Shown here in pieces: positions 14,613 to 22,495 of a stretch of DNA of 39,358 nucleotides. The notes beneath the pieces were generated by a model that saw nothing but the letters and a program-made list of their open reading frames with translations, was not told the origin of the DNA and searched no databases. How positions within the stretch are numbered: position 1 is the stretch's first letter; each line of letters starts with the position of its first letter. Source of the stretch: an uncultured Faecalibacterium sp. (GTDB lineage Bacteria > Bacillota > Clostridia > Oscillospirales > Ruminococcaceae); contig CALWZK010000081.1 of the NCBI GenBank assembly GCA_944386015.1, positions 1 through 39,358 of the forward strand, in the 5' to 3' direction. The translations under genes and the position numbers were made by a program.

Positions 14613-16274
14613 TTGTTTAAAAAGAAACCATTGCAGGAGACGGCAGAAAACAGCCGGACCCTGCCGGGAGCAGAAACTGCCTCGACAGCAGACAAAAAAG
14701 CATTCTTCAAGAAAAACGGAAAAAAGATCATCGCTGTGGTGTGCGTCGCCGCTGCAGTGGGCGCCTTCGCCCTGTCCCGGATGCAGGCCGGCAAGCCGGC
14801 TGCCAGCGTCTCCTATCTGGAGGCATCGCCCGAAAAGCGCAGCATCACCAATGTGTTCAGCGATTCCGGCACCATTACGGCGGCCAATACCTATGAGGTC
14901 AAGGCGCTGGTGCGGGGGAAGATCCTCTCATCGAATTTTGAAGAAGGGGATGTGGTCAAGGCCGGGGATGTGCTCTATACCATTGACAGCGCCGATGCAG
15001 CCAATGGGGTGGAGCGGGCCCAGCTGGCTTTGAACCAGGCCCAGCGCAGCTATGAGGACGCAGTGAATGCCCAGTATGTCCGCACCGACATCGGGGGCAC
15101 GGTGGTGTCCATCAGGGTGGCCCCCGGCGATGCCGTGGCCGCAGGCCAGGAGGTGGCGGTGATTCGGGATGATGCCACCGTCCTGCTGACGCTGCAGTTC
15201 CCGGCAGCGGATGCCGCCGGCTTCAGCGCAGGCCAGACGGCCCAGGTTACCCTGGACGGCACTTATGAAACCCTCAGCGGTACCGTCCGCTCGGTGTCAG
15301 GCACCGACACCCTCAGCAGCGGCAATCTGCTGGTGCGGTCGGTGGTGATTGCCGTCCCCAACAACGGCAGCCTCACCTCCGCCCAGGCGGCCACCGCATC
15401 GGTGAACGGGGTGGGTGCTCTTGGTTCGGCCCGGTTTGCCTATCAGAAGGAACAGACCCTCACTGCAGCCGCTTCCGGCACAGTGTCGGCCCTCTGCGTC
15501 CGGGAGAATGCCCGGGTGGAGGGCGGGGCAGCGGTGGTCCAGCTTTCCAGTGAAAGCCTGACACGCCAGACAGAGACCGCCGCGGACAACCTCCGCAGCG
15601 CTGAACTCTCTCTGGAAGACGCCCAGAACGCCATGAGCAACTACACCATCACAGCCCCCATCAGCGGCACCATCATCCAGAAGAACATCCAGGCCGGGGA
15701 GACGGTGGGCAGCGACAGCACCGCCGCCGCCAGCCCCATGTGCATCATCCACGATTTGAGCTATCTGGAACTGACCCTCCACGTGGATGAGCTCCAGATC
15801 CTTTCCATTCAGGAGGGGCAAAAGGTGTCCATCACCGCAGACGCGGTCCAGAACAAGAAGTTTGAGGGCGTGGTGACCAATGTGTCCTCGGCGGGCTCCA
15901 CCACCGGCGGAACCACCACTTACCCGGTGACCATCCGGATTGAACATTACGGCGAGCTGCTGCCTGGCATGAATGCCACCGCCGAAATCGTGACGGCCCA
16001 GGTCAAGGATGCCCTGTCCATCCCCAATGCCGCCGTGATCCGGGGCAGCTATGTGCTGGTGACAGAGGATTCCCCCAGTGCATCCCACGCCGTGAAGGAT
16101 ATGATGGCCCCCGAGGGCTATGTGTATGTCAAGGTGGAGACCGGTGTCAGCGACAACGACTACATTGCAGTCACCAGCGGCCTTGTGGAAGGGGATACGG
16201 TGGCCTATGATGCAGACAACGTCTCGGCGGCTGCCGACAGCACCGCCCAGCCGGCAGAGGGTGAACTGCTATGA
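14613..16274 (+). CDS. MacA-like membrane fusion / adaptor subunit of an ABC efflux system
   Basis: A 553-residue HlyD/MacA-type periplasmic-adaptor homologue. A membrane anchor lies near residues 36-55 (IIAVVCVAAAVGAFALS), then paired biotinyl-lipoyl half-motifs (VRGKILSSNFEEGDVVKAGD and ITAPISGTIIQKNIQAGE), a helical hairpin rich in Gln/Ala, and beta-barrel segments. The start codon is TTG: AAAGGAGG ends 9 bases before TTG TTT AAA AAG, and no ATG or GTG fits. Its stop overlaps the ATPase start (ATGA). In Gram-positive relatives such adaptors work with MacB-type permeases in export of peptides, antibiotics or other envelope-stress compounds; the substrate here is unknown. Confidence 0.9.
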   Translation: MFKKKPLQETAENSRTLPGAETASTADKKAFFKKNGKKIIAVVCVAAAVGAFALSRMQAGKPAASVSYLEASPEKRSITNVFSDSGTITAANTYEVKALVRGKILSSNFEEGDVVKAGDVLYTIDSADAANGVERAQLALNQAQRSYEDAVNAQYVRTDIGGTVVSIRVAPGDAVAAGQEVAVIRDDATVLLTLQFPAADAAGFSAGQTAQVTLDGTYETLSGTVRSVSGTDTLSSGNLLVRSVVIAVPNNGSLTSAQAATASVNGVGALGSARFAYQKEQTLTAAASGTVSALCVRENARVEGGAAVVQLSSESLTRQTETAADNLRSAELSLEDAQNAMSNYTITAPISGTIIQKNIQAGETVGSDSTAAASPMCIIHDLSYLELTLHVDELQILSIQEGQKVSITADAVQNKKFEGVVTNVSSAGSTTGGTTTYPVTIRIEHYGELLPGMNATAEIVTAQVKDALSIPNAAVIRGSYVLVTEDSPSASHAVKDMMAPEGYVYVKVETGVSDNDYIAVTSGLVEGDTVAYDADNVSAAADSTAQPAEGELL

Positions 16275-17026
16275 GCGCGCTGATTGAGTTCGACAATGTC
16301 TGCAAGTATTACCAGATGGGGGACACTCTGGTGAAGGCGGCGGATCACATTTCGATGTCCATCCAGAAAGGGGAGTTTGTGGCCATTGTGGGCCAGTCCG
16401 GCTCGGGCAAATCCACCTGCATGAACATCATCGGCTGCCTGGATGTCCCCACTTCCGGCACCTACCGGCTGAATGGCCAGGACGTGGGCCGGATGGACAA
16501 AGACAAGCTGGCCGAAATCCGCAATGAGCTGCTGGGTTTCATCTTCCAGCAGTACAACCTTCTTCCCAAACTGACTTTGCTGGAAAACGTGGAACTCCCT
16601 CTGATTTATGCGGGGCTGCCCCGCAGCGAACAGTACCAGCGGGCCAAGACTGCCCTGGAACAGGTGGGGCTGGGCAGCAAGCTGGACAACAAGCCCAGCC
16701 AGCTGTCCGGCGGCCAGCAGCAGCGGGTGTCCATTGCCCGGGCTCTGGCGGGCCGGCCTGCGGTGATTCTGGCGGATGAGCCCACCGGCGCCCTGGACAG
16801 CCACACCGGCCGGGAAGTGCTGGGCATCCTGCAGAAGCTCCACAAACAGGGGAACACGGTGGTTCTGATTACCCACGACAACTCCATCGCCGTGCAGGCA
16901 GACCGGATCATCCGTCTGGAAGACGGCAGGATTGTCTACGACGGGGACGCCCACGCGCCGGAGGCGGTGGTCCAGCCCAGCTACACCCCGGAAGAAGAAA
17001 ACGCCGGACAGGAGGAAGCTTTATGA
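16271..17026 (+). CDS. MacB-type ABC transporter ATP-binding protein
   Basis: A 251-residue ATPase of the LolD/MacB/FtsE group. Walker A is GQSGSGKST, signature LSGGQQQRVSIARAL, Walker B VILADEPTGALDS, and the switch His is in VVLITHDNS. FIFQQYNLLPKLTLLENVELPL is the Q-loop region of this group (first 20 residues typical). It overlaps both neighbours by 4 bases (ATGA), so the three genes are translationally coupled. It energises the separate permease encoded next; in Gram-negative MacB the two are fused. Confidence 0.95.
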   Translation: MSALIEFDNVCKYYQMGDTLVKAADHISMSIQKGEFVAIVGQSGSGKSTCMNIIGCLDVPTSGTYRLNGQDVGRMDKDKLAEIRNELLGFIFQQYNLLPKLTLLENVELPLIYAGLPRSEQYQRAKTALEQVGLGSKLDNKPSQLSGGQQQRVSIARALAGRPAVILADEPTGALDSHTGREVLGILQKLHKQGNTVVLITHDNSIAVQADRIIRLEDGRIVYDGDAHAPEAVVQPSYTPEEENAGQEEAL

Positions 17027-18216
17027 TGTACGAAACCTTCCGTCAGGCCCTGAAAAACATCTGGAGCAACAAGTTCCGCACCTTCCTGACCATGCTGGGC
17101 ATCATCATCGGCGTCATGGCGGTGATGGTGATTGTGGGCCTGGGCAACGGCCTGACCCTCAGCATGAAGGAGAGCGTTTCCTCCCTGGGAATGAACCTGC
17201 TGCAGGTCAACATCCTGGGCTATGGCACCCGCACCGTGGATGTGGATGACTTTTATCAGATGGTGGAGAGCCGCCCGGACCTGTTTTCGGGCCTTTCCCC
17301 CATTGTCACTATGACCGGTTCGGTCAAGGTAGGCACCAAAACCTACAAGCGAACCAGTATTTCGGGGGTCAGCGAGGCCTATTTCGGCATGAGCGGCGCA
17401 TCCATCGCCCAGGGGCGGCTGCTCCAGTATGTGGACTGCACCAACTATAAAAAGGTATGTGTGGTGGGGGACTATGTGAACCGGGTGGCTTACGGCGGCA
17501 ACGCCCTGGGCCAGACCATCAAGGTGGGCGCCGACCAGTTTACCATCGTGGGGGTGCTGAAGGCCGAGGTCAAGGACCCCAGCCTGCAGCAGGGCAGCGC
17601 CGATGACTTTATTTATCTGCCCTATACCACCGCCCTCCGCCTGAACCGCAGCAGTGTGGTTGGCTCCTATGGAGTTACCACCGTCAGCGAAGAGCAGGTG
17701 TCCGAGGGCAAGGCTGTGCTGGAGGCCGGGCTGAAAAAGCTGCTGAATTCCGACGAAGGCTTTTACGTTACCAGCCTCAGCGAAATGCTGGCCACCCTGG
17801 GGTCGATGATCAACATGGTGGTGATGGTCCTGACGGCCATCGCAGCCATCTCGCTGGTGGTGGGCGGCATCGGCATCATGAACATCATGATGGTGTCGGT
17901 GGCTGAGCGCACCCGTGAAATCGGCATCCGGAAAGCCCTGGGGGCCAAGGAACGGTCAATTCTGGCCCTGTTTGTCACAGAGGCCGCCACCACCTCGGCC
18001 CTGGGCGGGCTGATCGGCATTCTGCTGGGGTATCTGATCTCGGCAGGCGTCAGCCAGATTATGATTGCAACCAAAGCAGGCATGACCATCCAGCCATCTT
18101 TGGGCTCGGTGATGGTGGCCTTCGGGATTTCGGTGGGCATTGGCGTTTTGTTCGGTTATCTGCCGGCCAAGCGTGCCGCCCGCCTCAATCCCATCGAGGC
18201 TTTGCGCTATGATTAA
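17023..18216 (+). CDS. MacB-type ABC transporter permease
   Basis: A 397-residue permease with MacB_PCD and FtsX domains. The first membrane helix is FLTMLGIIIGVMAVMVIVGL, followed by a large extracytoplasmic domain (about 45-270), then three C-terminal helices from about residue 275 (MVVMVLTAIAAISLVVGGIG). Hallmarks are SVAERTREIGIRKALGA, which couples to the ATPase, and the end AARLNPIEALRYD. MacB-type systems act as mechanotransmitters more than as classic channels. The start overlaps the ATPase stop; ATG ATG makes the exact start uncertain by one codon. Confidence 0.95.
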   Translation: MMYETFRQALKNIWSNKFRTFLTMLGIIIGVMAVMVIVGLGNGLTLSMKESVSSLGMNLLQVNILGYGTRTVDVDDFYQMVESRPDLFSGLSPIVTMTGSVKVGTKTYKRTSISGVSEAYFGMSGASIAQGRLLQYVDCTNYKKVCVVGDYVNRVAYGGNALGQTIKVGADQFTIVGVLKAEVKDPSLQQGSADDFIYLPYTTALRLNRSSVVGSYGVTTVSEEQVSEGKAVLEAGLKKLLNSDEGFYVTSLSEMLATLGSMINMVVMVLTAIAAISLVVGGIGIMNIMMVSVAERTREIGIRKALGAKERSILALFVTEAATTSALGGLIGILLGYLISAGVSQIMIATKAGMTIQPSLGSVMVAFGISVGIGVLFGYLPAKRAARLNPIEALRYD

Positions 18217-18231
18217 AGAGGAGGATGATCC

Positions 18232-20340
18232 ATGATGAAACGCTTTTTCGCATCGCTGCTGGCCGTCTGCCTGGCCTGCTCGATGCTGTTTGTGCCGGCA
18301 TCAGCCGCCAGCCCCAGCACGGCTGTCCAGACAGCGGTGGTGCTGGGGGGCATGACGGCCGGCCAGGCCGGCAGCCTCGCCGATCCTTTGACCCGGGGCC
18401 AGCTGGCCCGGATGCTGGTGGCCTTCTCGCCCGAGCGGGAGAGCGCCGGCGCCCAGGGCTCTGCCGGCAAACTGTTCCAGGATGTGAGCGGCAGCGACCC
18501 GCTGGCCCCCTGGATTCGGATTGCGGTCCAGCGCGGCTGGATGAGCGGTTACACCGACGGCACCTTCCGCCCCGGCAATCCGGTGACCCTGGAGGAGGCC
18601 TGTGCTGCAGTACTCAACCTGCTGGGGTACGATGTCACCACCCTCAGCGGGACCTTTCCCACCGCCCAGCTCAACAAAGCCAGCGAGCTGGGGCTCCGTG
18701 CCCGTCTGAACTGCACCCCCGGCCAGGGGATGAATCTGGAGGATGGGGCAGTGCTGCTCTACAATGCCCTCACCGCCAAAACCGGCAGCGGCGAAGTCTA
18801 CGCATCCACCCTGGGCTTTTCTGTCACCGATGGCCAGGTGTCGGTGCCCTCGGTTCTGCTGGGCAGCCTGGAAGGGCCCTTCGTGGCAGGGGAGAACACC
18901 CAGCTTCCCTTTGCTCCGGTGGTGATCTACCGGAATGATGCCGCCTCTGACTCGGCAGAGCTGGCCCCCTATGATGTCTACTATTACAGCCCCAACGCCC
19001 AGACCCTCTGGATCTATAACCGCAAAGCTGCAGGCCGGATCACGGCGGTGGCCCCCTCGGCCAGCGCCCCCAGCTCGGTGACGGTGGCGGGCACCGAATA
19101 TGCCATCGGTACCCCCTCGGCGGCCTCGGTCCTCTCCTCCCTCAACGGCGGAGGCGTGGGCCAGGTGGTAACCCTTCTGCTGGGCATGGACAACCAGGTG
19201 GTGCAGGTGCTGACGGGTGCCCAGGCCGATGAGGTCTTTTACGGTGTGGTGCAGACGGCCTCCCGGAACCTGGTGGAGGACAACGGCGCCGATGTCCGCC
19301 AGAGTGTGGCCGTTGCCTGCACCGACGGCAGGGTGCGGACGGTCAGCGTGGACAAAAGCCTGAATTTCCCCGCAGGCACCCTGGTGGAAATCACGGTGGA
19401 TCAAAACGGGGAAGCGGTGCGGACCATGGACGCCAAACACCTCAGCGGCACCTTCAATGAAAGCGGCACCGCCCTGTCCGGCATGCCCCTGGCGGAGAAC
19501 GCCGAAATTCTGGATACAACGGCGGAGGGCGTGGCTGGGGCGATAAGCCCCAGCCGATTGTCGGGGGTAACTTTGCAGGACAGTGATGTCCGGTACTATA
19601 CCACCGATGCCCAGGGCCGGATTGACCGGATGATCCTGAACAACGCCACCGGCGACCTGTGGACCTATGGTGTGCTGGACGATGTCCGCAACCTGGCCGA
19701 CACAGTGGGCAAAACGGTGGATCAGGCGGCGGGCCGCCCCAGCGCCCTGGCAGCAGGCGCCGCCGGCACCACAGCCACCGGCAATGTGGCGGCAGATGTG
19801 GCGGATCTGGTGTTGCCCAGCACCAGCGATATCCTGTACGGCATCATTGACGGCAGCATTGCCAGCACCCTGTGGGACAGCCTGACCAGCAGCACCGGGC
19901 GGGTGGCCGCCTATACCCTCCAGCTGGCCTCCAAAAACACCAGCGGCATTTTGAGCAATATTCTGGGATACCTGGGCAGCGGTGCAAATTACGTCTGCCT
20001 GATCGACGGCCAGAACACCACCCTGCAGACCGCAGTCAAATACCCGGTGGTGGCGGGGGGCATTGCGGTCAGCAAAAGCCCCTCGGGCACCGTCAAATCC
20101 ATGATCCAGCTGATGCCGGTGAAGATTGACCGGGTGGGGGCAGCCTCGGTGATGAGCGGGGAAAACCGCTATGAGACCGCCGACCACATGCAGGTTTATC
20201 TGTGGTACAAAGGCCAGTATTTTGCCACCAGCCTCTCCCAGGTCAACCCCCAGGACTACCACCTGATCGGCTGGTATGACAACCTGGGCTGCGCCGCCGG
20301 CAGCAAAATCCGGGTTCTGGTGGCAGTCAAAAAGTCCTGA
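18232..20340 (+). CDS. S-layer homology (SLH) domain surface protein
   Basis: A 702-residue exported protein with a signal peptide (about residues 1-25, ending PASAAS). Two SLH-like units follow: a degenerate one (AQGSAGKLFQDVSGSD region starts the second) and a clear one at about 83-135 with FQDVSG, APWIRIAVQRGWMSGYTDG and TFRPGNPVTLEEA. SLH modules bind pyruvylated wall polymers. The remaining ~550 residues are Gly/Ser/Ala/Thr-rich with VTVAG-like beta strands and no recognised domain. It lies 15 bases after the permease with a strong GAGGAGG site, so it belongs to the efflux operon and is probably a wall-anchored partner or a cargo. Confidence 0.85.
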   Translation: MMKRFFASLLAVCLACSMLFVPASAASPSTAVQTAVVLGGMTAGQAGSLADPLTRGQLARMLVAFSPERESAGAQGSAGKLFQDVSGSDPLAPWIRIAVQRGWMSGYTDGTFRPGNPVTLEEACAAVLNLLGYDVTTLSGTFPTAQLNKASELGLRARLNCTPGQGMNLEDGAVLLYNALTAKTGSGEVYASTLGFSVTDGQVSVPSVLLGSLEGPFVAGENTQLPFAPVVIYRNDAASDSAELAPYDVYYYSPNAQTLWIYNRKAAGRITAVAPSASAPSSVTVAGTEYAIGTPSAASVLSSLNGGGVGQVVTLLLGMDNQVVQVLTGAQADEVFYGVVQTASRNLVEDNGADVRQSVAVACTDGRVRTVSVDKSLNFPAGTLVEITVDQNGEAVRTMDAKHLSGTFNESGTALSGMPLAENAEILDTTAEGVAGAISPSRLSGVTLQDSDVRYYTTDAQGRIDRMILNNATGDLWTYGVLDDVRNLADTVGKTVDQAAGRPSALAAGAAGTTATGNVAADVADLVLPSTSDILYGIIDGSIASTLWDSLTSSTGRVAAYTLQLASKNTSGILSNILGYLGSGANYVCLIDGQNTTLQTAVKYPVVAGGIAVSKSPSGTVKSMIQLMPVKIDRVGAASVMSGENRYETADHMQVYLWYKGQYFATSLSQVNPQDYHLIGWYDNLGCAAGSKIRVLVAVKKS

Positions 20341-20371
20341 GCCCGCTTCATTTCGTCCGATTACAAAAAAG

Positions 20372-20407
20372 CCCTGCGGAGACGATGCAGTTCTCCGCAG
20401 GGTTTTT
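20372..20407. terminator. Bidirectional terminator between convergent genes
   Basis: A perfect 11-bp stem (20372-20382 with 20392-20402) has TTTTT on the plus side and, read on the minus strand, GCTTTTTTG. It serves the SLH gene and the convergent membrane protein gene. Confidence 0.85.
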
Positions 20408-20422
20408 GACGGTATCAGAAGA

Positions 20423-21265
20423 TTATCCCACCATCTGGCCTACCAGCTGGGCGATGGAGCGCACCGCCTGGATGATCTCGGACAGGGCGTTGATGTCATC
20501 GTCCTGCATCACCGAGTCGGGCAGCTGGATGTCATAGGTTCCCGGCAGGGCTTTGCCGGTCAGTTCCAGATGAAGGCCCTGGGCGGGCAGATCCACCAGG
20601 ATCTGGCACCGGAAAAACTCGGTCCAGAGGCTCTGGATGGGGAAGCCGATGACAACTTCCGCGTCTCCCAGGGACTGCCTGGGGGTAAAATAGAGGTATC
20701 CCTCGATACCGTCCTGGGGGTGGACCTGCCGCAGATCCGAGGGGGAAAAGGCGCTGACCGAATAGTTCTCCATCTCGGATACGGCGGGCTGGCTGCCCAT
20801 CAGAACTGCCAGCTGATCCTGGGTGATGTAGTCTCCCAGGGTCCAGTCGGGGATCAGGGAACCGATCAGGGGATACTTGGCAGACAGGCCGGACAGAAAG
20901 GTGCGGTAGATCTGCCGGATGTTCAGCAGGACGGTGCCGTCCTGGACGTAAATGTCGGTGAAGGGCTGGTCCTGCCCGGCGGCGTACCAGGCGAGATACA
21001 GGTCGCTGCCGCTGCTCTGGCCCGACAGGGTGCCGGTGAGGCCATTCAGGGCTTCCAGAGTGTTGTAAGCGGCGGAGGGCTCTGCCGCCGTGGAGGTGAC
21101 CTGGTAGTCAAAGGAAAAGGCAGAACCCTTTTGCAGGGCGCCGGCCCGGCTGCGGACCACCAGATAAAAGATCAGCAGAAACACCGCCGCAGCGGCCAGC
21201 AGGACAAGGCCTGCACGGATGGCCCATCTGGCCGGGCGGGGAAGGGCGGAAAAAGAATGACGCAT
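20423..21265 (-). CDS. Membrane-anchored protein of unknown function
   Basis: I do not recognise the family. The protein has 280 residues, with a basic N-terminus, one membrane helix at about 17-40 (AGLVLLAAAAVFLLIFYLVV), and then a soluble ~240-residue domain that should face outside. That domain is rich in Ser/Gln/Asp and has motifs such as DLYLAWYAAGQDQPFTDIYV and DGTVLLNIRQIYRTFLSGL. The start MRHSFSALP has AAAGGAGG 7 bases upstream. The gene is monocistronic, divergent from the lipoprotein gene, and ends at a shared terminator. A role in the envelope is an inference from topology. Confidence 0.8.
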   Translation of the reverse strand: MRHSFSALPRPARWAIRAGLVLLAAAAVFLLIFYLVVRSRAGALQKGSAFSFDYQVTSTAAEPSAAYNTLEALNGLTGTLSGQSSGSDLYLAWYAAGQDQPFTDIYVQDGTVLLNIRQIYRTFLSGLSAKYPLIGSLIPDWTLGDYITQDQLAVLMGSQPAVSEMENYSVSAFSPSDLRQVHPQDGIEGYLYFTPRQSLGDAEVVIGFPIQSLWTEFFRCQILVDLPAQGLHLELTGKALPGTYDIQLPDSVMQDDDINALSEIIQAVRSIAQLVGQMVG

Positions 21266-21368
21266 CAGAACAGCCTCCTTTGACAAAAATCCTGGGCCGG
21301 CACCACCGGAATGCCAGCCTTTCCAGACGTGAGAACGTGACGATTCTGTGCACTGCGACACAATTTAC

Positions 21369-21397
21369 TTGTCTGTAGAGGAAAGATATGGTAAAAT
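21369..21397 (+). promoter_or_regulatory. Promoter of the lipoprotein gene
   Basis: TTGTCT (21369-21374) and TAAAAT (21392-21397) with a 17-base spacer. Confidence 0.7.
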
Positions 21398-21461
21398 AAT
21401 CCCGTCCGCAGCAAGAGCAACCCATGCTTTTGCCACTCATACGACAGAAGGAGCGCTCCCT

Positions 21462-22256
21462 ATGAAACAACGTTTGATCCCTCTTGCCCTGTGCGGGCTG
21501 ATGCTGCTGGCAGGATGCCGGCGCACAGCGGTACAGGAGGAAATCTGGGAGCTGGAACAGGAGAACGTGGTTTCCTTTACCGACGGCGAGACGGTGGACC
21601 GCTGGCGGGGCTACCAGAATGGGGTGCGGGAATCCTGGTCGGTGTATGAGCTGTCCGACGGCACCTCCATCCTGCTGGAAGATGACCTTGCCGGGCCGGA
21701 AGGGGACGCCGGCTACAGCGCCCTCAGCGAAGAGGTGCAGGCAGCGGTTTCGGCATGGTATCAAAGCACCGGCAAGCGCTACGATCTGCCCGCCCTGCTG
21801 CAGGCGGCCTATACCCGCTGCAAGGAACAGGGCAAGGAGCAGTTTCAGCCCGGCCGGGTGACCCAGACCATTGCTTCCACTGCCTCCAATGAGCAGATCA
21901 TCTGTTTTGTGACATCTGTCGACCAGGCGGCAGACCCGGCCCAGGGGGAGACCCTGCGCTACAGTGCTTTCTTTGACCGGGCCAGCGGGCAGCGGCTGGA
22001 ACTCTGGTCCCTTTTTACCCAGCCCGAAGCCGTTGTGCGCCAGACGCTGGCTGCAGCGGCCAGCGATGATCCGGTGGTGCAGGAGCGCCTGGCCGCTGCC
22101 ATCGATCCCGAACACGTGATTTTCCTGTCGGACCATCTGGAGGTGGATTTCCCGGCGGGTGCCTTTGAGGGGCAGAGCAGCTCCTATACCCTGTCGGTAG
22201 ATTATACGCAGCTGGCCGGTGTTCTGGACAGCCGCGCCATGCCTGGCAGTGATTGA
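21462..22256 (+). CDS. Lipoprotein with an RsiV/DUF3298-like C-terminal region
   Basis: A 264-residue lipoprotein: basic MKQR, hydrophobic core, and lipobox LLAGC with Cys19. The C-terminal third (about 165-262) reads like the extracellular domain of RsiV/DUF3298 proteins: LRYSAFFDRASGQRLELWSL, then a helix, then HLEVDFPAGAFEG and YTLSVDYTQLAGVL. In B. subtilis RsiV this domain binds lysozyme, but RsiV has a membrane helix and anti-sigma domain that are absent here. AGAAGGAG lies about 9 bases before the ATG. The domain assignment is by eye and moderate in confidence; the lipoprotein call is firm. Confidence 0.75.
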   Translation: MKQRLIPLALCGLMLLAGCRRTAVQEEIWELEQENVVSFTDGETVDRWRGYQNGVRESWSVYELSDGTSILLEDDLAGPEGDAGYSALSEEVQAAVSAWYQSTGKRYDLPALLQAAYTRCKEQGKEQFQPGRVTQTIASTASNEQIICFVTSVDQAADPAQGETLRYSAFFDRASGQRLELWSLFTQPEAVVRQTLAAAASDDPVVQERLAAAIDPEHVIFLSDHLEVDFPAGAFEGQSSSYTLSVDYTQLAGVLDSRAMPGSD

Positions 22257-22277
22257 GGTCAGTTTGATTATACCATG

Positions 22278-22322
22278 TTTGAGCAGCAGGCACAATCGAT
22301 GCATGGCCGGATTCTGCTCAAA
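22278..22322 (+). other. Long-range hairpin in the region before the symporter gene
   Basis: TTTGAGCAG (22278-22286) and CTGCTCAAA (22314-22322) are perfect complements enclosing 27 bases. It follows a possible weak -10 (ATTATA near 22267). With the terminator and possible antiterminator just downstream it could be a leader RNA of the symporter; see findings. Confidence 0.4.
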
Positions 22323-22353
22323 ACCAAAACAGACCATGATGTCCAACACAGAT

Positions 22354-22395
22354 GCTCCGGCTCTGTTTTGCAGTCAACAGGGCCGGAGCTTTTTT
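22354..22395 (+). terminator. Terminator between lipoprotein and symporter genes
   Basis: A 14-bp stem with one G-T pair (22354-22367 with 22376-22389) followed by TTTTTT. It may end the lipoprotein transcript or act as a leader terminator of the symporter gene. Confidence 0.85.
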
Positions 22396-22495
22396 GTGCA
22401 AAGAACATATTTGCAGGGCGGATGCGCTGCACCAAAAAGATGACAGTCCAAACGGCCCGGCCCCTGCGGCCGGGGGAAATGAGAGGTTTGACCCA

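Noticed and set aside
22257..22495. Glycine riboswitch before the symporter gene
   Set aside because: The conserved glycine aptamer core sequences are not present; only a general leader/terminator structure remains.
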